From an uncultured Eubacteriales bacterium (GTDB lineage: Bacteria; Bacillota; Clostridia; Oscillospirales; Oscillospiraceae): 64,000 nucleotides of DNA. A model generated the notes under the pieces. That model saw only the letters and a program-made list of their open reading frames with translations, was not told the origin of the DNA and ran no database searches. Below, piece after piece: positions 45,988-54,394 of the stretch; the first letter of the stretch is position 1, and each line of letters starts with the position of its first letter. The translations under genes were made by a program, and so were the position numbers. The stretch lies in NCBI GenBank assembly GCA_958402445.1, contig CATXTO010000002.1, positions 62,001-126,000 of the forward strand, written 5' to 3'.

Positions 45988-47259
45988 TCACACCTTTTTG
46001 GTGACGCCGGTGCGGCGTTCCTTGGACAAGCCCCCGGCCATATGGTCCAAGCGGCTGTTGAGGAATCGGGCCCGCCGCACTACGTCCTCTCCGAATCGCT
46101 CCCGCAGGCGGTCCACCGTCCGGTCCAGCTCCACCCTACGCTCATATTGGACCGGGCTGACCGGGGAAAACAGATCGTACTGGCAATACCGCTCACCGGA
46201 CAGCTTGGTCACCTGCACGCCCAGCTGCCGTAACGGGGTTTTCCGGTCCCAAGCCTCGTCAAAAGCCCGGCAGGCCGCCCGGTACAGCTCTGCCGTGAGG
46301 TCCGTAGCCCCTGCCAACTGAATTTGATGGGAAAAATCCCGAAAATCAGAGGTCCGAAGCTGCACGGTGACGCAGCCGCCGACCTTGCCGTCCCGCCGCA
46401 TTCGCATGCCGACGGTCTCACAGAGGCTCAGCAGCACCTGGTGGGCGGTTCCGGCGTCCGTCACATTGAAAGAGACGGTTGTAGAATTTCCATATCCTTT
46501 ATTCTCTGGGGATGCTTCCTCCACCGGATCTGCATTGCGCCCATTGGCAAAGTGCCAAATGGTCTCTCCCGGCCGGCCCAAAAGCCGTCGGAGGTGTCTG
46601 GGATCCGCCTGCGCTAGGTCGCCCACGGTCAGGATGCCTTGCCGGCGAAGCTTTTGTTCCGTGGCTGGTCCCACTAAGAACAGCGTACGCACCGGCAGCG
46701 GCCATAGCTTCGACGGCACCTCTTCGGGGAACAGTGTATGAACCAGGTTGGGCTTTTGAAAATCCCCAGCCATTTTGGCCAGCAGCTTGTTGGAGGACAC
46801 CCCAATGTTCACTGTAAAGCCCAGTTCCCGATCAATCATCTCCCGCAGCATCTCCGCCGCCTGGACCGGTGGGCCGTACAGGCCCTGGGTGCCCGTCATA
46901 TCCGCCCAGGCCTCATCGATGGAATACTGCTCCACCACCGGGGCCACCTGCTTCAGCAGCCGAATCATATGCCGGGAACACGCCACATACAATCCGTAAT
47001 CCGGCTCTACCACTGTGAGATTGGGACACTTTTCCATGGCCTGAAACAGAGGCTCCCCGGTATGGATTCCATATCGCTTTGCCGGAATGCTCTTGGCCAG
47101 GATGATGCTGCGGCGGGAGCTACGGTCCCCTGCAACCACGGCTGGAATTTTCCGCAAATCCAACGAATCCCCCAAGACCAGCACACGGTACGCCGCAGTC
47201 CAGGAGAGGAAGGCGCTGTTGGCGTCAATGTGAAAAATAACCCGCTGCGGTCTATTCAT
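45988..47259 (-). CDS. dinB: Y-family DNA polymerase (DinB/UmuC-like)
   Basis: This 423-residue translesion polymerase has the first catalytic Asp in VIFHIDANSAFLSW (Asp12), where the usual DM is DA. The second acidic pair is in VEQYSIDEAWADMTG. Thumb and little-finger domains follow (VGDLAQADPRHLRRLLGRPG; TVSFNVTDAGTAHQVLLSLC). It overlaps the upstream gene by four bases (ATGA) and is the last gene of a three-gene unit with a LexA-like box in its promoter. The first-motif substitution is typical of this Clostridia subgroup. Confidence 0.94.
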   Translation of the reverse strand: MNRPQRVIFHIDANSAFLSWTAAYRVLVLGDSLDLRKIPAVVAGDRSSRRSIILAKSIPAKRYGIHTGEPLFQAMEKCPNLTVVEPDYGLYVACSRHMIRLLKQVAPVVEQYSIDEAWADMTGTQGLYGPPVQAAEMLREMIDRELGFTVNIGVSSNKLLAKMAGDFQKPNLVHTLFPEEVPSKLWPLPVRTLFLVGPATEQKLRRQGILTVGDLAQADPRHLRRLLGRPGETIWHFANGRNADPVEEASPENKGYGNSTTVSFNVTDAGTAHQVLLSLCETVGMRMRRDGKVGGCVTVQLRTSDFRDFSHQIQLAGATDLTAELYRAACRAFDEAWDRKTPLRQLGVQVTKLSGERYCQYDLFSPVSPVQYERRVELDRTVDRLRERFGEDVVRRARFLNSRLDHMAGGLSKERRTGVTKKV

Positions 47260-48026
47260 CCCAATGTCTCCTCCCGGTAAGGCTGGAGCGCCTTTTGCAG
47301 CAGGTGCAGCCGGCAGTAACCCGGCTCCTGTGCCACAACGCCTTGGTCTTTGTAGCCGTTGCGCAAGAAGAAAGCCAGATCCCCATTGGGAAAGACCCCT
47401 TTTTCGTCCGAGATCACTTCAAGTACTCGATAGGTCTGGGCCAGTTTGGCTTCCAGCCGCCGCAGAGGCGGCGATTTGTAATCCCACAATGCGTCAGACA
47501 GATATACACAGGTTAAAAAGGCGATGTCTCTCCCCTTCGGAACTGCATAGGGCACCAGGAGACTGGGCAAAAATTCTGCGCCCCCCAAAAGCCTCGTCCC
47601 GGCGACATTGACACAGCCAAATACTGGCTGCCCCAATTTCCCCAGCCAGGCGGCTTTCTCCATGCAGCCAGATTCACACAACTGGCCTGTGCAGGCTCCC
47701 GCTACCCGAAAATTGTCCTTTGTCAGCAGCTCCAAAGAACCGGTGGCCTCTTTGGTCCCCAGCTTGAGGCGGTAAGGCCTCTCCTCCGGGAGCTCCCCCC
47801 GGCACAGCGCCTCCAAAAAGGCTTCCCGCAGAGGGCTGAAATACCGTCTGGCCTCCTGAACCACCGTTAACATGGGAAAGAACATCCCCATCCGCCGCGC
47901 CAGCTCCGGGGCCTTGGACACATCCAGACAGGTGATTTTTAGTCGACCCCGGTAGCGCTCTAATAAACGCAACATGTCTCCATGCAGAGGGCACTGGAAG
48001 CCCCAATAGTAAAAGTCCACCCTCAT
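47256..48026 (-). CDS. Conserved protein with thioredoxin-like N-terminus, polymerase operon
   Basis: I do not recognise this 256-residue protein with confidence. The N-terminus (FYYWGFQCPLHGDMLRLLER, then LKITCLDVSKAPELARRMGM) resembles a thioredoxin fold, with a single Cys where CxxC would be. A central cysteine cluster is visible (CTGQLCESGC). The C-terminal part has FLRNGYKDQGVVAQ, reminiscent of the end of GNAT domains. It is coupled to the polymerase by a four-base overlap, so a role in DNA-damage response is plausible but not shown. Confidence 0.7.
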   Translation of the reverse strand: MRVDFYYWGFQCPLHGDMLRLLERYRGRLKITCLDVSKAPELARRMGMFFPMLTVVQEARRYFSPLREAFLEALCRGELPEERPYRLKLGTKEATGSLELLTKDNFRVAGACTGQLCESGCMEKAAWLGKLGQPVFGCVNVAGTRLLGGAEFLPSLLVPYAVPKGRDIAFLTCVYLSDALWDYKSPPLRRLEAKLAQTYRVLEVISDEKGVFPNGDLAFFLRNGYKDQGVVAQEPGYCRLHLLQKALQPYREETLG

Positions 48027-48039
48027 CCACGCCGCCTCC

Positions 48040-48306
48040 TCAATAGATCCAACGCATCAGCTCCCAGCTATGGGCGCCAATGGCATACTTCAGCTCAAAA
48101 GCCCGCTCCCGATCCTCCAGCGTGGCCCGGCAGAGAAAAATAATCGCTTCAATTCCAACGTAGGACACCTTCCGGGTACTGAGCACCCGGTCGATGTCCA
48201 ATCGAATCAGCTGGTGGTGCTCATCCTCGAAGCGGAGACGCAGCGGCTTGATTCCTCCGCAGGTATCCCAGGCCGCAATGACCTCAACTTTATTCTCCTG
48301 CCGCAA
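48040..48306 (-). CDS. Small conserved protein, first gene of the polymerase operon
   Basis: This 88-residue protein (MRQENKVEVIAAWDTCGGIK and on) looks like a small beta-rich protein often seen next to Y-family polymerases in Clostridia; function unknown. The frame is open to 48366, but the TTG at 48306 is preferred. GGGGTGAG lies eight bases upstream of it, and the extra 20 codons contain a well-formed promoter and a LexA-like box. It is 13 bases before the next gene. Confidence 0.75.
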   Translation of the reverse strand: MRQENKVEVIAAWDTCGGIKPLRLRFEDEHHQLIRLDIDRVLSTRKVSYVGIEAIIFLCRATLEDRERAFELKYAIGAHSWELMRWIY

Positions 48307-48323
48307 TGTCCTCACCCCAAATT

Positions 48324-48366
48324 CAAACGTTTGTTCTAATATATCATCAGAACCTGTGATTTGCAA
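48324..48366 (-). promoter_or_regulatory. Promoter with LexA-like box, polymerase operon
   Basis: Minus-strand TTGCAA (48366-48361), 17-bp spacer, TATATT (48343-48338). Just downstream, AGAACAAACGTTTG (48337-48324) matches 12 of 14 positions of the Firmicutes LexA consensus CGAACRNRYGTTYC. This would place the operon under SOS control. Confidence 0.7.
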
Positions 48367-48419
48367 GAGGAAGATTGCGCCATAGCAAAATTTTCCATTT
48401 TTATTTTTTCCCAGGGTTC

Positions 48420-48448
48420 TTGCTTTCCACTGGGGAATCTGTTACAAT
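48420..48448 (+). promoter_or_regulatory. Promoter of the HAD hydrolase gene
   Basis: TTGCTT (48420-48425), 17-bp spacer, TACAAT (48443-48448), 43 bases before the ATG. Confidence 0.7.
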
Positions 48449-48491
48449 GCGTGCCTACAGGAAAATTCACCCTGTCGTCTGGAGGTTGCCC

Positions 48492-49151
48492 ATGCTGAAG
48501 TACCCCTGTCTGGTCCTGGATCACGACGATACAGTGGTCCGCAGTGAGTCCACCGTGAATTACCCTGCCTTTCTGGAGGCCTTGCGAGTTCTTCGGCCCG
48601 GCGAGACCATTTCTCTGCGCGAGTACACGCTTTGGTGTTTTCGCCATGGGTTTTCCGCACTTTGCACCCAGCGCTTCGGTTTCACCGAGGCGGAATTTCA
48701 GGTCCAGTTTCAAATATGGCTGGAATATGTAATGACGCATATTCCCCCCTGCTTCCCTGGCATAGACCGGATTCTACGCCGGCAGCGAGAAGCCGGCGGC
48801 TTGATTTGCGTGGTATCTCACTCGGCCCGGGAAAATATTCTCCGGGACTATGACACACATTTCGGCTTGCGTCCGGACTGCATTTACGGCTGGGAGCTGG
48901 GACCGGAACGGAGGAAGCCCATGCCTTATTCCCTAGACCAAATTATGGCCGCCTACTCCCTGAGCCCGGAGGAGCTCCTGATGGTAGACGACCTAAAGCC
49001 AGGCTATGACATGGCCGAGTCCAGGGGCGTGGATTTTGCCTGGGCTGGGTGGGCGCGGGAAGATATCCCTGAAATCAGCCAATTTATGCAGCAAGCCTGC
49101 GCCTATGTGTTCCGTTCGACCCAAGAGCTGGAGCATTTTTTATTCACATAG
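48492..49151 (+). CDS. HAD-superfamily hydrolase
   Basis: This 219-residue protein has HAD motif I at LVLDHDDTVV (DxDxT with the nucleophile Asp), motif II as the Ser in VVSHSARE, the motif III Lys near ERRKPMPYSLDQIM, and motif IV in MVDDLKPGYDMA. It is probably a phosphatase of the phosphoglycolate phosphatase-like subgroup; the substrate is unknown. ATG 48492 follows GGAGGTTGCCC; an open frame to 48375 is not supported. Confidence 0.92.
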   Translation: MLKYPCLVLDHDDTVVRSESTVNYPAFLEALRVLRPGETISLREYTLWCFRHGFSALCTQRFGFTEAEFQVQFQIWLEYVMTHIPPCFPGIDRILRRQREAGGLICVVSHSARENILRDYDTHFGLRPDCIYGWELGPERRKPMPYSLDQIMAAYSLSPEELLMVDDLKPGYDMAESRGVDFAWAGWAREDIPEISQFMQQACAYVFRSTQELEHFLFT

Positions 49152-49176
49152 CTGCCATTCCATCCCCCAGGGGGGC

Positions 49177-49205
49177 TTGTACTGCCGTCTCCTCTCCGGT
49201 ATAAT
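49177..49205 (+). promoter_or_regulatory. Promoter of the ECF S-component gene
   Basis: TTGTAC (49177-49182), 17-bp spacer, TATAAT (49200-49205), 34 bases before the ATG. The leader is too short for a known vitamin riboswitch. Confidence 0.85.
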
Positions 49206-49239
49206 AGGGACAATTTTAGATGAGAGAGAGGAGCTTCCC

Positions 49240-49782
49240 ATGAAAAAACCGCAGACAAAGCGGCTGGTCACTTCCGCCGCCTGTATTGCCCTGGGGATTC
49301 TGCTTCCCATGGTGTTCCATACCATTCCCAATGCCGGCTCTATTTTCCTCCCCATGCATATTCCCGTACTGCTTTGCGGCTTGGTCTGCGGGTGGGGCTA
49401 CGGCCTGGCGGTGGGCGTCCTCACGCCGGTGCTCTCCGCCCTGCTGACGCAGATGCCGCCTGCCGCCGTCCTCCCCGGTATGGCCTGTGAGCTGGCGGTC
49501 TATGGCCTGATCACCGGACTGTTGTCCCGTCGGGTGCGGACCGGAAAATACCTGGCAAATCTGTACATCTCCTTAGTATCCGCTATGCTTATCGGCCGCG
49601 TTACCTATGGCGTTCTCAACGCCCTGATTTTTAAAGCCGGGCAGTACAGTCTGAACCTTTGGCTCACCGCCGCATTTATTACGGGCCTTCCCGGCATTGC
49701 CATCCAGTTGGTTTTGATTCCGCCGCTGGTATTCGCTCTGGAAAGGGCACACGTCTTTTCCACAACGGAACTGCAGCATTGA
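49240..49782 (+). CDS. ECF transporter S component
   Basis: This 180-residue integral membrane protein has about six helices. The N-terminal helix ACIALGILLPMVFHTIPNAG, then SIFLPMHIPVLLCGLVCG and the conserved LTPVLSALLTQMPPA mark it as an ECF-type substrate-binding (S) component. It captures a vitamin or precursor and works with a shared EcfT/EcfA energy module encoded elsewhere. Without a riboswitch or pathway neighbour the substrate is undetermined. AGAGAGGAG precedes the ATG. Confidence 0.9.
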   Translation: MKKPQTKRLVTSAACIALGILLPMVFHTIPNAGSIFLPMHIPVLLCGLVCGWGYGLAVGVLTPVLSALLTQMPPAAVLPGMACELAVYGLITGLLSRRVRTGKYLANLYISLVSAMLIGRVTYGVLNALIFKAGQYSLNLWLTAAFITGLPGIAIQLVLIPPLVFALERAHVFSTTELQH

Positions 49783-49789
49783 TTCTATT

Positions 49790-49819
49790 TCCGCCGTGGT
49801 TTTCCACGGCGGATTTTTT
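49790..49819 (+). terminator. Terminator after ECF S-component gene
   Basis: A 9-bp stem, CCGCCGTGG/CCACGGCGG (49791-49799 with 49804-49812), followed by ATTTTTTC. Confidence 0.92.
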
Positions 49820-49835
49820 CGACTGTTTTAGCTCC

Positions 49836-49854
49836 TTGACATCTGTGGTATAAT
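49836..49854 (+). promoter_or_regulatory. Probable extended -10 promoter of smpB
   Basis: TGGTATAAT (49846-49854) is an extended -10 element. A TTGACA at 49836-49841 is too close (7 bp) to serve as its -35. The start codon lies 36 bases downstream. Confidence 0.55.
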
Positions 49855-49889
49855 AAAAATAGTTATTGTAGTCATCGCAAGGGATCACA

Positions 49890-50375
49890 GTGCGATTATC
49901 AGGGGGTGAGGGTCTGGGGCAGACGGGAATTCAGCTTGTAGCAAAAAACCGGCAGGTCTACCATGATTATTTTGTGGAAGAGGAGTACGAGGCCGGCATC
50001 GAGCTGTTTGGTACGGAGGTCAAGTCCATCCGCGCCGGAACGCTAAACCTGAAGGACGCCTGGTGCGGTATCCGCGAGGGGCAGCTTTTTGTGAACCAGA
50101 TGCATATCTCTCCCTATGAAAAGGGTAATATTTTCAACAAGGACCCAGTGCGGCCCAGACGTCTTTTGATGCACAAGCAGGAGATTCGCCGTCTTTACGG
50201 GAAGGTGAAGCAGGATGGATATGCGCTGGTCCCCCTTTCCGTATATTTCAAAAACTCCCGTGTAAAACTGGCAGTGGGTCTGTGCAAGGGCAAAAAGCTT
50301 TACGATAAACGGCAGGATGCCGCAGTTAAGGACGCCAAACGGCAAATGGACCGGGCGATGAAAGAGAGGAACTAA
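49890..50375 (+). CDS. smpB: SsrA-binding protein SmpB
   Basis: This 161-residue protein binds tmRNA and brings it to stalled ribosomes for trans-translation. The core YFVEEEYEAGIELFGTEVKS, then RAGTLNLKDAWCGIREGQLF and ISPYEKGNIFNKDPVRPRRL is the SmpB OB fold. The C-terminal tail GKKLYDKRQDAAVKDAKRQM is the conserved decoding-site helix. The only in-frame start is GTG 49890 after AAGGGA, giving a slightly long N-terminus. Its RNA partner ssrA lies 680 bases downstream. Confidence 0.96.
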   Translation: MRLSGGEGLGQTGIQLVAKNRQVYHDYFVEEEYEAGIELFGTEVKSIRAGTLNLKDAWCGIREGQLFVNQMHISPYEKGNIFNKDPVRPRRLLMHKQEIRRLYGKVKQDGYALVPLSVYFKNSRVKLAVGLCKGKKLYDKRQDAAVKDAKRQMDRAMKERN

Positions 50376-50379
50376 TTTT

Positions 50380-50916
50380 ATGAATCCAACTGTTACCATC
50401 GAAATGGAGCAAGGCGGAAGCATTATTGCAGAGCTCTACCCGGAAATCGCACCCCAGTCTGTGCACAATTTTATATTTCTGGCACAAAAGGGGTTTTATG
50501 ACGGTTTGATTTTTCATCGGGTGATTTCCGGATTTATGATTCAGGGCGGCTGCCCAGAGGGCACTGGGACGGGCGGTCCCGGCTATTGCATTCAGGGAGA
50601 GTTCCGGTTAAACGGCGTAGACAACCCGCAAAAACACAAGCGGGGTGTTTTGTCCATGGCCCGGGCCCAATCCCCCAACTCTGCCGGAAGTCAGTTCTTT
50701 ATCATGCACCAGGATTCGCCACATTTGGATGGTCAATACGCCGCCTTCGGTAAGGTGACAGCCGGCATGGATGTGGTAGACCGGATCGCCTCCGCCTCCT
50801 GTGACCGGAACGACCGGCCTATGCAGGAGCAAAAAATCAAGCGGATCACCGTGGACACCCACGGCGAAACTTATCCGGAGCCGAAAAAGCTGCCGGACCC
50901 CTACGGCAGGTCTTAA
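50380..50916 (+). CDS. Peptidyl-prolyl cis-trans isomerase, cyclophilin type
   Basis: This 178-residue cytosolic cyclophilin catalyses proline isomerisation. Typical features are FIFLAQKGFYDGLIFHRVIS (active-site Arg in FHRV), GFMIQGGCPEGTGTGGPGY, MARAQSPNSAGSQFFIMHQD and LDGQYAAFGKVTAGMDVVDR. No signal peptide is present. It follows smpB after four bases, so the two are one transcription unit. Confidence 0.95.
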   Translation: MNPTVTIEMEQGGSIIAELYPEIAPQSVHNFIFLAQKGFYDGLIFHRVISGFMIQGGCPEGTGTGGPGYCIQGEFRLNGVDNPQKHKRGVLSMARAQSPNSAGSQFFIMHQDSPHLDGQYAAFGKVTAGMDVVDRIASASCDRNDRPMQEQKIKRITVDTHGETYPEPKKLPDPYGRS

Positions 50917-51058
50917 CGCCTATCTCCTTTCAGCAAGCTGCAATCAAGTAGAGGCGGTTTTATGTAAACTGCCCTGTGCGCTCGATTGCATTTCAAAATT
51001 TCTAAAGTTCTCATTTCTTTTCTGTCCTCAGCAAAAACGCGGCTTCCGCCGCCTATTT

Positions 51059-51406
51059 GGGGGCGTACTGGTTTCGACGGGGGTAGTGAGGCAGGAATAG
51101 CGGGCCGTGGCGCCTGGCCACGATAAAACGGGCAATTTTTAAAATTAACTGACAACTCTCAAGTTGCTCTGGCTGCCTAATTAGGCGCCCATCCGCCCAG
51201 GAAGGACCACGAGCCTGGGTTGGGTGTGATCTGAGTGGTGACCGTGCGTACGCTAAGCTTTGCGCGTGCCATGCATCATGAAGCTACCAAGGTATGGAGG
51301 GTGTTTGTTTCCGCCATAGCGAGGGAATGAAAAGAACAAACTGCGCCTGGAGAAGTTCCTGTCAAGCTGCTTTCGGACGGGGGTCCGATTCCCCCCGCCT
51401 CCACCA
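51059..51406 (+). ncRNA. ssrA: Transfer-messenger RNA (tmRNA)
   Basis: This 348-nt tmRNA has 5' acceptor arm GGGGGCG (51059-51065) pairing with CGCCTCC before the encoded ACCA at its end. GTACTGGTTTCGACGG is the conserved 5' tRNA-like part, and the T-loop region is GGTCCGATTCC. The tag frame ends TDNSQVALAA followed by TAA TTAG, a typical degradation tag ending. The exact resume codon could not be fixed by eye. SmpB is encoded just upstream. Confidence 0.97.
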
Positions 51407-51408
51407 TT
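51399..51408 (+). repeat. Putative attachment repeat, left (tmRNA 3' end)
   Basis: CTCCACCATT at the tmRNA 3' end recurs exactly at 52371-52380. The tmRNA 3' end is a frequent integrase target; the two copies bracket the broken mrr gene. Confidence 0.5.
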
Positions 51409-51411
51409 TGC

Positions 51412-51450
51412 AAAACCCTGTCGAAATTGATTTTTCGACAGGGTTTTGTT
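51412..51450 (+). terminator. Terminator after tmRNA
   Basis: A 15-bp stem, AAAACCCTGTCGAAA (51412-51426) with TTTCGACAGGGTTTT (51433-51447), ending in a T run. Confidence 0.92.
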
Positions 51451-51510
51451 ATAATTTTAACATAAGGTAATTTATATATAGGGGAATCTATATTAGATAA
51501 ATGCAAAGAA

Positions 51511-52273
51511 GTGCCATCGTTTGATAAGATGATAAATCCACCTTTCAATGCATTAAAAAAATAATGATAATAGAACCAAGGTGTCATATCGTTTGGCGTG
51601 GGCTAGAACTTACTTAAAGAAATATGGTGCTATTGACAATTCATCTCGTGGGGTATGGGCAATAAATGGTGATTATCTAACTATTGATAAGTTTGATGTT
51701 AAAGAGGTAGTAAAAACTGTACGTGCAATGGATTTAAAAAATAATAAAGAAAACATAAAATTGTTCGACAATGATATCAAAAACCATGGGGTTAATTCAC
51801 CGGAAGAATTAGAACCATGGCGCGAGCAATTGAAAGCTGTTTTAATCAGCATGGAGGCATCCGCCATTGAACGTCTGACCCAGCGACTTTTGCGTGAAAG
51901 TGGATTCATTCAAGTTGAAGTCACAGGTCGTACTGGTGATGGTGGAGTAGATGGAAAAGGTATATTAAGGTTAAACGGAATACTCAGTTTTTACATTATA
52001 TTTCAACGTAAAAAATACAGGGGTAGCGTAACAGCTGGCCAAATGCGTGACTTTAGAGGAGCTATGCAAGGTAGGGCTGAAAAAGGATTATTTATAACTA
52101 CTGGTGTTTTTACGAGAGATGCTATTAAAGAAGCTTCTAGAGATAGGGCTCCTCCTATTGATTTAATCGATGGAGATCAATTAATAGATCAGCTGGTTGA
52201 GCTTAATATGGGAGTTAGTGAAGGAATAAAAAAATACTATGAAGTGAACCAGGACTATTTTAAAAAAATATAA
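51511..52273 (+). pseudogene. mrr: Mrr-type restriction endonuclease, internally deleted
   Basis: The first 17 Mrr codons (VPSFDKMINPPFNALKK, from 51511) end at TAA 51562. After a 16-base gap and a frame change, the gene resumes inside the Mrr N-terminal winged helix (LAWARTYLKKYGAIDNSSRG, from 51593) and stays open to 52273. About 35-40 residues are missing compared with E. coli Mrr. The catalytic domain is intact: GRTGDGGVDG (catalytic Asp), FQRKKY (the QxK motif) and KGLFITTGVFTRDAIKEA. A 230-residue product from GTG 51581 is possible but has no ribosome site. AT-rich composition suggests transfer. Confidence 0.8.
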
Positions 52274-52698
52274 TTACCACAAATAATAAAAGTCTATTTT
52301 GATTTTAATAGCCACCGTGTCACGGCTAATTCGCCGATGAAGTAAAAAAATCTGTTTTTGGTCTGGAATGCTCCACCATTGTAAAAAGAAGTCAGTTGCT
52401 GATAGGCAATCGACTTCTTTCGATTTTTATAGTAGTAGGAAGCAAATCAAAATTGGATGATTGAATGAATTGAGGTCTTTTTATGGATATAAAAGATGAT
52501 ATCTTTTAAAAGGTTCCGAAGTCTAAAAAGGCTGGGCTTCGGGCTCTGTTATTCATCTGGAACAACGGAAAATCGCGCATTCACAAGTATCTGCCGACAT
52601 AATTAAAAAGCCCTGCTATTGCTTTACTGATCAGAAAAATCAAAGCGAGTCTGTACGGAAAAACTCAAGCACAGCGCAGATTTCTGCACGCGGTGCTC
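52274..52698. other. AT-rich intergenic region, right side of mrr remnant
   Basis: It holds the right direct repeat (52371-52380) and an imperfect hairpin AAAGAAGTCAGTTGC/GCAATCGACTTCTTT (52385-52421) followed by a T-rich stretch, possibly the original tmRNA terminator. The rest shows no gene, RNA or known repeat. Confidence 0.5.
52371..52380 (+). repeat. Putative attachment repeat, right
   Basis: Exact copy of CTCCACCATT from the tmRNA 3' end, 972 bp downstream of the first copy. Confidence 0.5.
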
Positions 52699-52733
52699 AA
52701 AAAAATTGGGGCCGCAGCAATGGCCGCAGCCCC
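52699..52733 (-). terminator. Terminator of the BMP lipoprotein gene
   Basis: On the minus strand an 11-bp stem with two G-U pairs (GGGGCTGCGGC/GCTGCGGCCCC) is followed by AATTTTTTT. Confidence 0.85.
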
Positions 52734-52753
52734 TTTTTTCGCCAGAACCGTGC

Positions 52754-54037
52754 TTAGCTCTCCTCTGTCAACTCCGTAATGCCGTCGATGCGCAAATCAA
52801 AATATGGTGCGGAACGGTGCTCGGACTCGTGGAAATAGCCGTCTGTCAGCACGTTGACCTTCTCGCCCGCATAAATCACATTGCCCGTGGAGAAATCTAT
52901 AATGGAGAAATCGAACTCATGTGCATCCAGTTTTTGTCCGTCAACCGTAAAGGTGCTGGCGTCAAAAACCTTAAGCGAGCCGTTCTTGATTGCTGCTTCC
53001 ACCTCCGCCACCTTTTCCGCCGTACCTGCAGCGCAGCTTTGGCCCAGGGTGGAAATCATAACGGCATCCTCGGCATAACCTGCGGACCAGTCTGTCATGA
53101 TTTCTTTTCCCTCCAGCAGGCAGGAGAACGCATAGAGGTAAAAAGCGGCCCAGTTATTCTGGGAGGAGGTCAGTGCGGCGTTGGGCGCCACAGAGAGCAT
53201 ATCCACGTTATAGCCCACAGAATAGGCCACCGTGCCCTTGCCCAGAGCAGCCTCAACAGCAGAGGGCGCGCCGGTGGAATCCGCATGCTGGCCGATGATG
53301 ACACATCCCCGGGCCATCAGGGCGTTGGCGGCCTCCGCCTCGGCGTTCATGTCGAACCAAGCATTGGTGTACACCACATCCATGTGTGCCTCGGGGACAA
53401 TACTGCGAATACCCAGGAAGAATGCGGTATAGCCGGAAACCACTTCAGCATAGGGATATGCACCCACATAGCCGATGTAAGGGTCTTTTACAGTGCCGGC
53501 ATCCAGAAGCTCCTTGAGCTTCATGCCTGCCACCACGCCGGAGACATAACGGGACTCATAGGTATGGGGAAACGCATTCTTTACGTTTGGCAGACCGCAG
53601 ACCGCCGCGGTGTCGCCGGTATCCGCCACAAAGGTGATGTTGGGATACTCCTCGGCTGCCTGCACCATATAGGACTGATGGCTGTAGCTATTGGAAATAA
53701 TCAACTGGCAGCCCTGATCGGCCAGGTCCACGGCGGTGTCGTAGCATTTTTCATCTTCTGGGATGGTGTACTTGAAAATTACATTGTCATCCGTGAGCCC
53801 AAGGGTTTCCATAGCCTTCCGAATCCCCTCAATATGGGCATAGCTGTAGCCCTCGTTCTCATCTCCAATCAGGATAATGCCGATTTTTGCATCGGCCAGA
53901 GAAACGGGCTGGGTGTCGTTTCTGCCGCTGGGCGAATTCGTTTTAGGGGTGGTTGCGTCCTGCCCAGAGGTGTCACACCCGGCCAACAGGCCCAGTGCCA
54001 GCACCCCTGCCAAGAGCAGAGCAATGATCTTCTTCAT
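52754..54037 (-). CDS. BMP family lipoprotein (nucleoside/purine-type ABC binding protein)
   Basis: This 427-residue lipoprotein has a type II signal peptide with lipobox LLAGC (MKKIIALLLAGVLALGLLAG). The mature part is a two-lobed binding protein of the BMP/PnrA family: IGIILIGDENEGYSYAHIEG, then VAGMKLKELLDAGTVKDPYI and GYVGAYPYAEVVSGYTAFFL. BMP proteins deliver nucleosides or related compounds to ABC importers. No permease or ATPase gene is adjacent. The divergent neighbour is guanine deaminase, which supports a purine ligand. AGGAGGTT precedes the ATG. Confidence 0.92.
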   Translation of the reverse strand: MKKIIALLLAGVLALGLLAGCDTSGQDATTPKTNSPSGRNDTQPVSLADAKIGIILIGDENEGYSYAHIEGIRKAMETLGLTDDNVIFKYTIPEDEKCYDTAVDLADQGCQLIISNSYSHQSYMVQAAEEYPNITFVADTGDTAAVCGLPNVKNAFPHTYESRYVSGVVAGMKLKELLDAGTVKDPYIGYVGAYPYAEVVSGYTAFFLGIRSIVPEAHMDVVYTNAWFDMNAEAEAANALMARGCVIIGQHADSTGAPSAVEAALGKGTVAYSVGYNVDMLSVAPNAALTSSQNNWAAFYLYAFSCLLEGKEIMTDWSAGYAEDAVMISTLGQSCAAGTAEKVAEVEAAIKNGSLKVFDASTFTVDGQKLDAHEFDFSIIDFSTGNVIYAGEKVNVLTDGYFHESEHRSAPYFDLRIDGITELTEES

Positions 54038-54315
54038 TTTTTTAACCTCCTAATCGTACTGCTTGCGGGCAAAGCCCTCTCTGAATGATATAAAATCTGC
54101 CAGTACACCGCATCCTGGCTGATTCTTCTATTTTATTTTACAAGACCCCATTATGTTTTACAACTGAAAAAGCGTTCTTTTTGCGAATTTGGCAGCTCTG
54201 TCAAACCCATTGCCGTCTGCTGATCGGCTATTCCAGATTTTATCTTCGTTTTATGCATTTTTAATAAATTTACTACTGTATCAAGAATAATATATAGAAA
54301 ATATAACGACATTTT

Positions 54316-54369
54316 GCGGTTGCAACAGCAACCGCTTCTATTGACAAAATGCCCATGTTCCGGTATCAT
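54316..54369 (+). promoter_or_regulatory. guaD promoter with upstream perfect hairpin
   Basis: TTGACA (54341-54346), 17-bp spacer, TATCAT (54364-54369). Five bases upstream is GCGGTTGCAACAGCAACCGC (54316-54335), an 8-bp perfect inverted repeat with an AACA loop that could be an operator. I saw no purine riboswitch in 54038-54394. Confidence 0.7.
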
Positions 54370-54394
54370 GAGAAACGAATAGGAGGTCCTGGAG

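Noticed and set aside
51276..51587. Minus-strand frame of 103 codons over the tmRNA
   Set aside because: It overlaps the mature tmRNA and is a chance frame.
54038..54394. Possible purine riboswitch before the BMP lipoprotein or guaD
   Set aside because: The conserved purine aptamer junction sequences were not found on either strand; only a simple inverted repeat and a normal promoter are seen.
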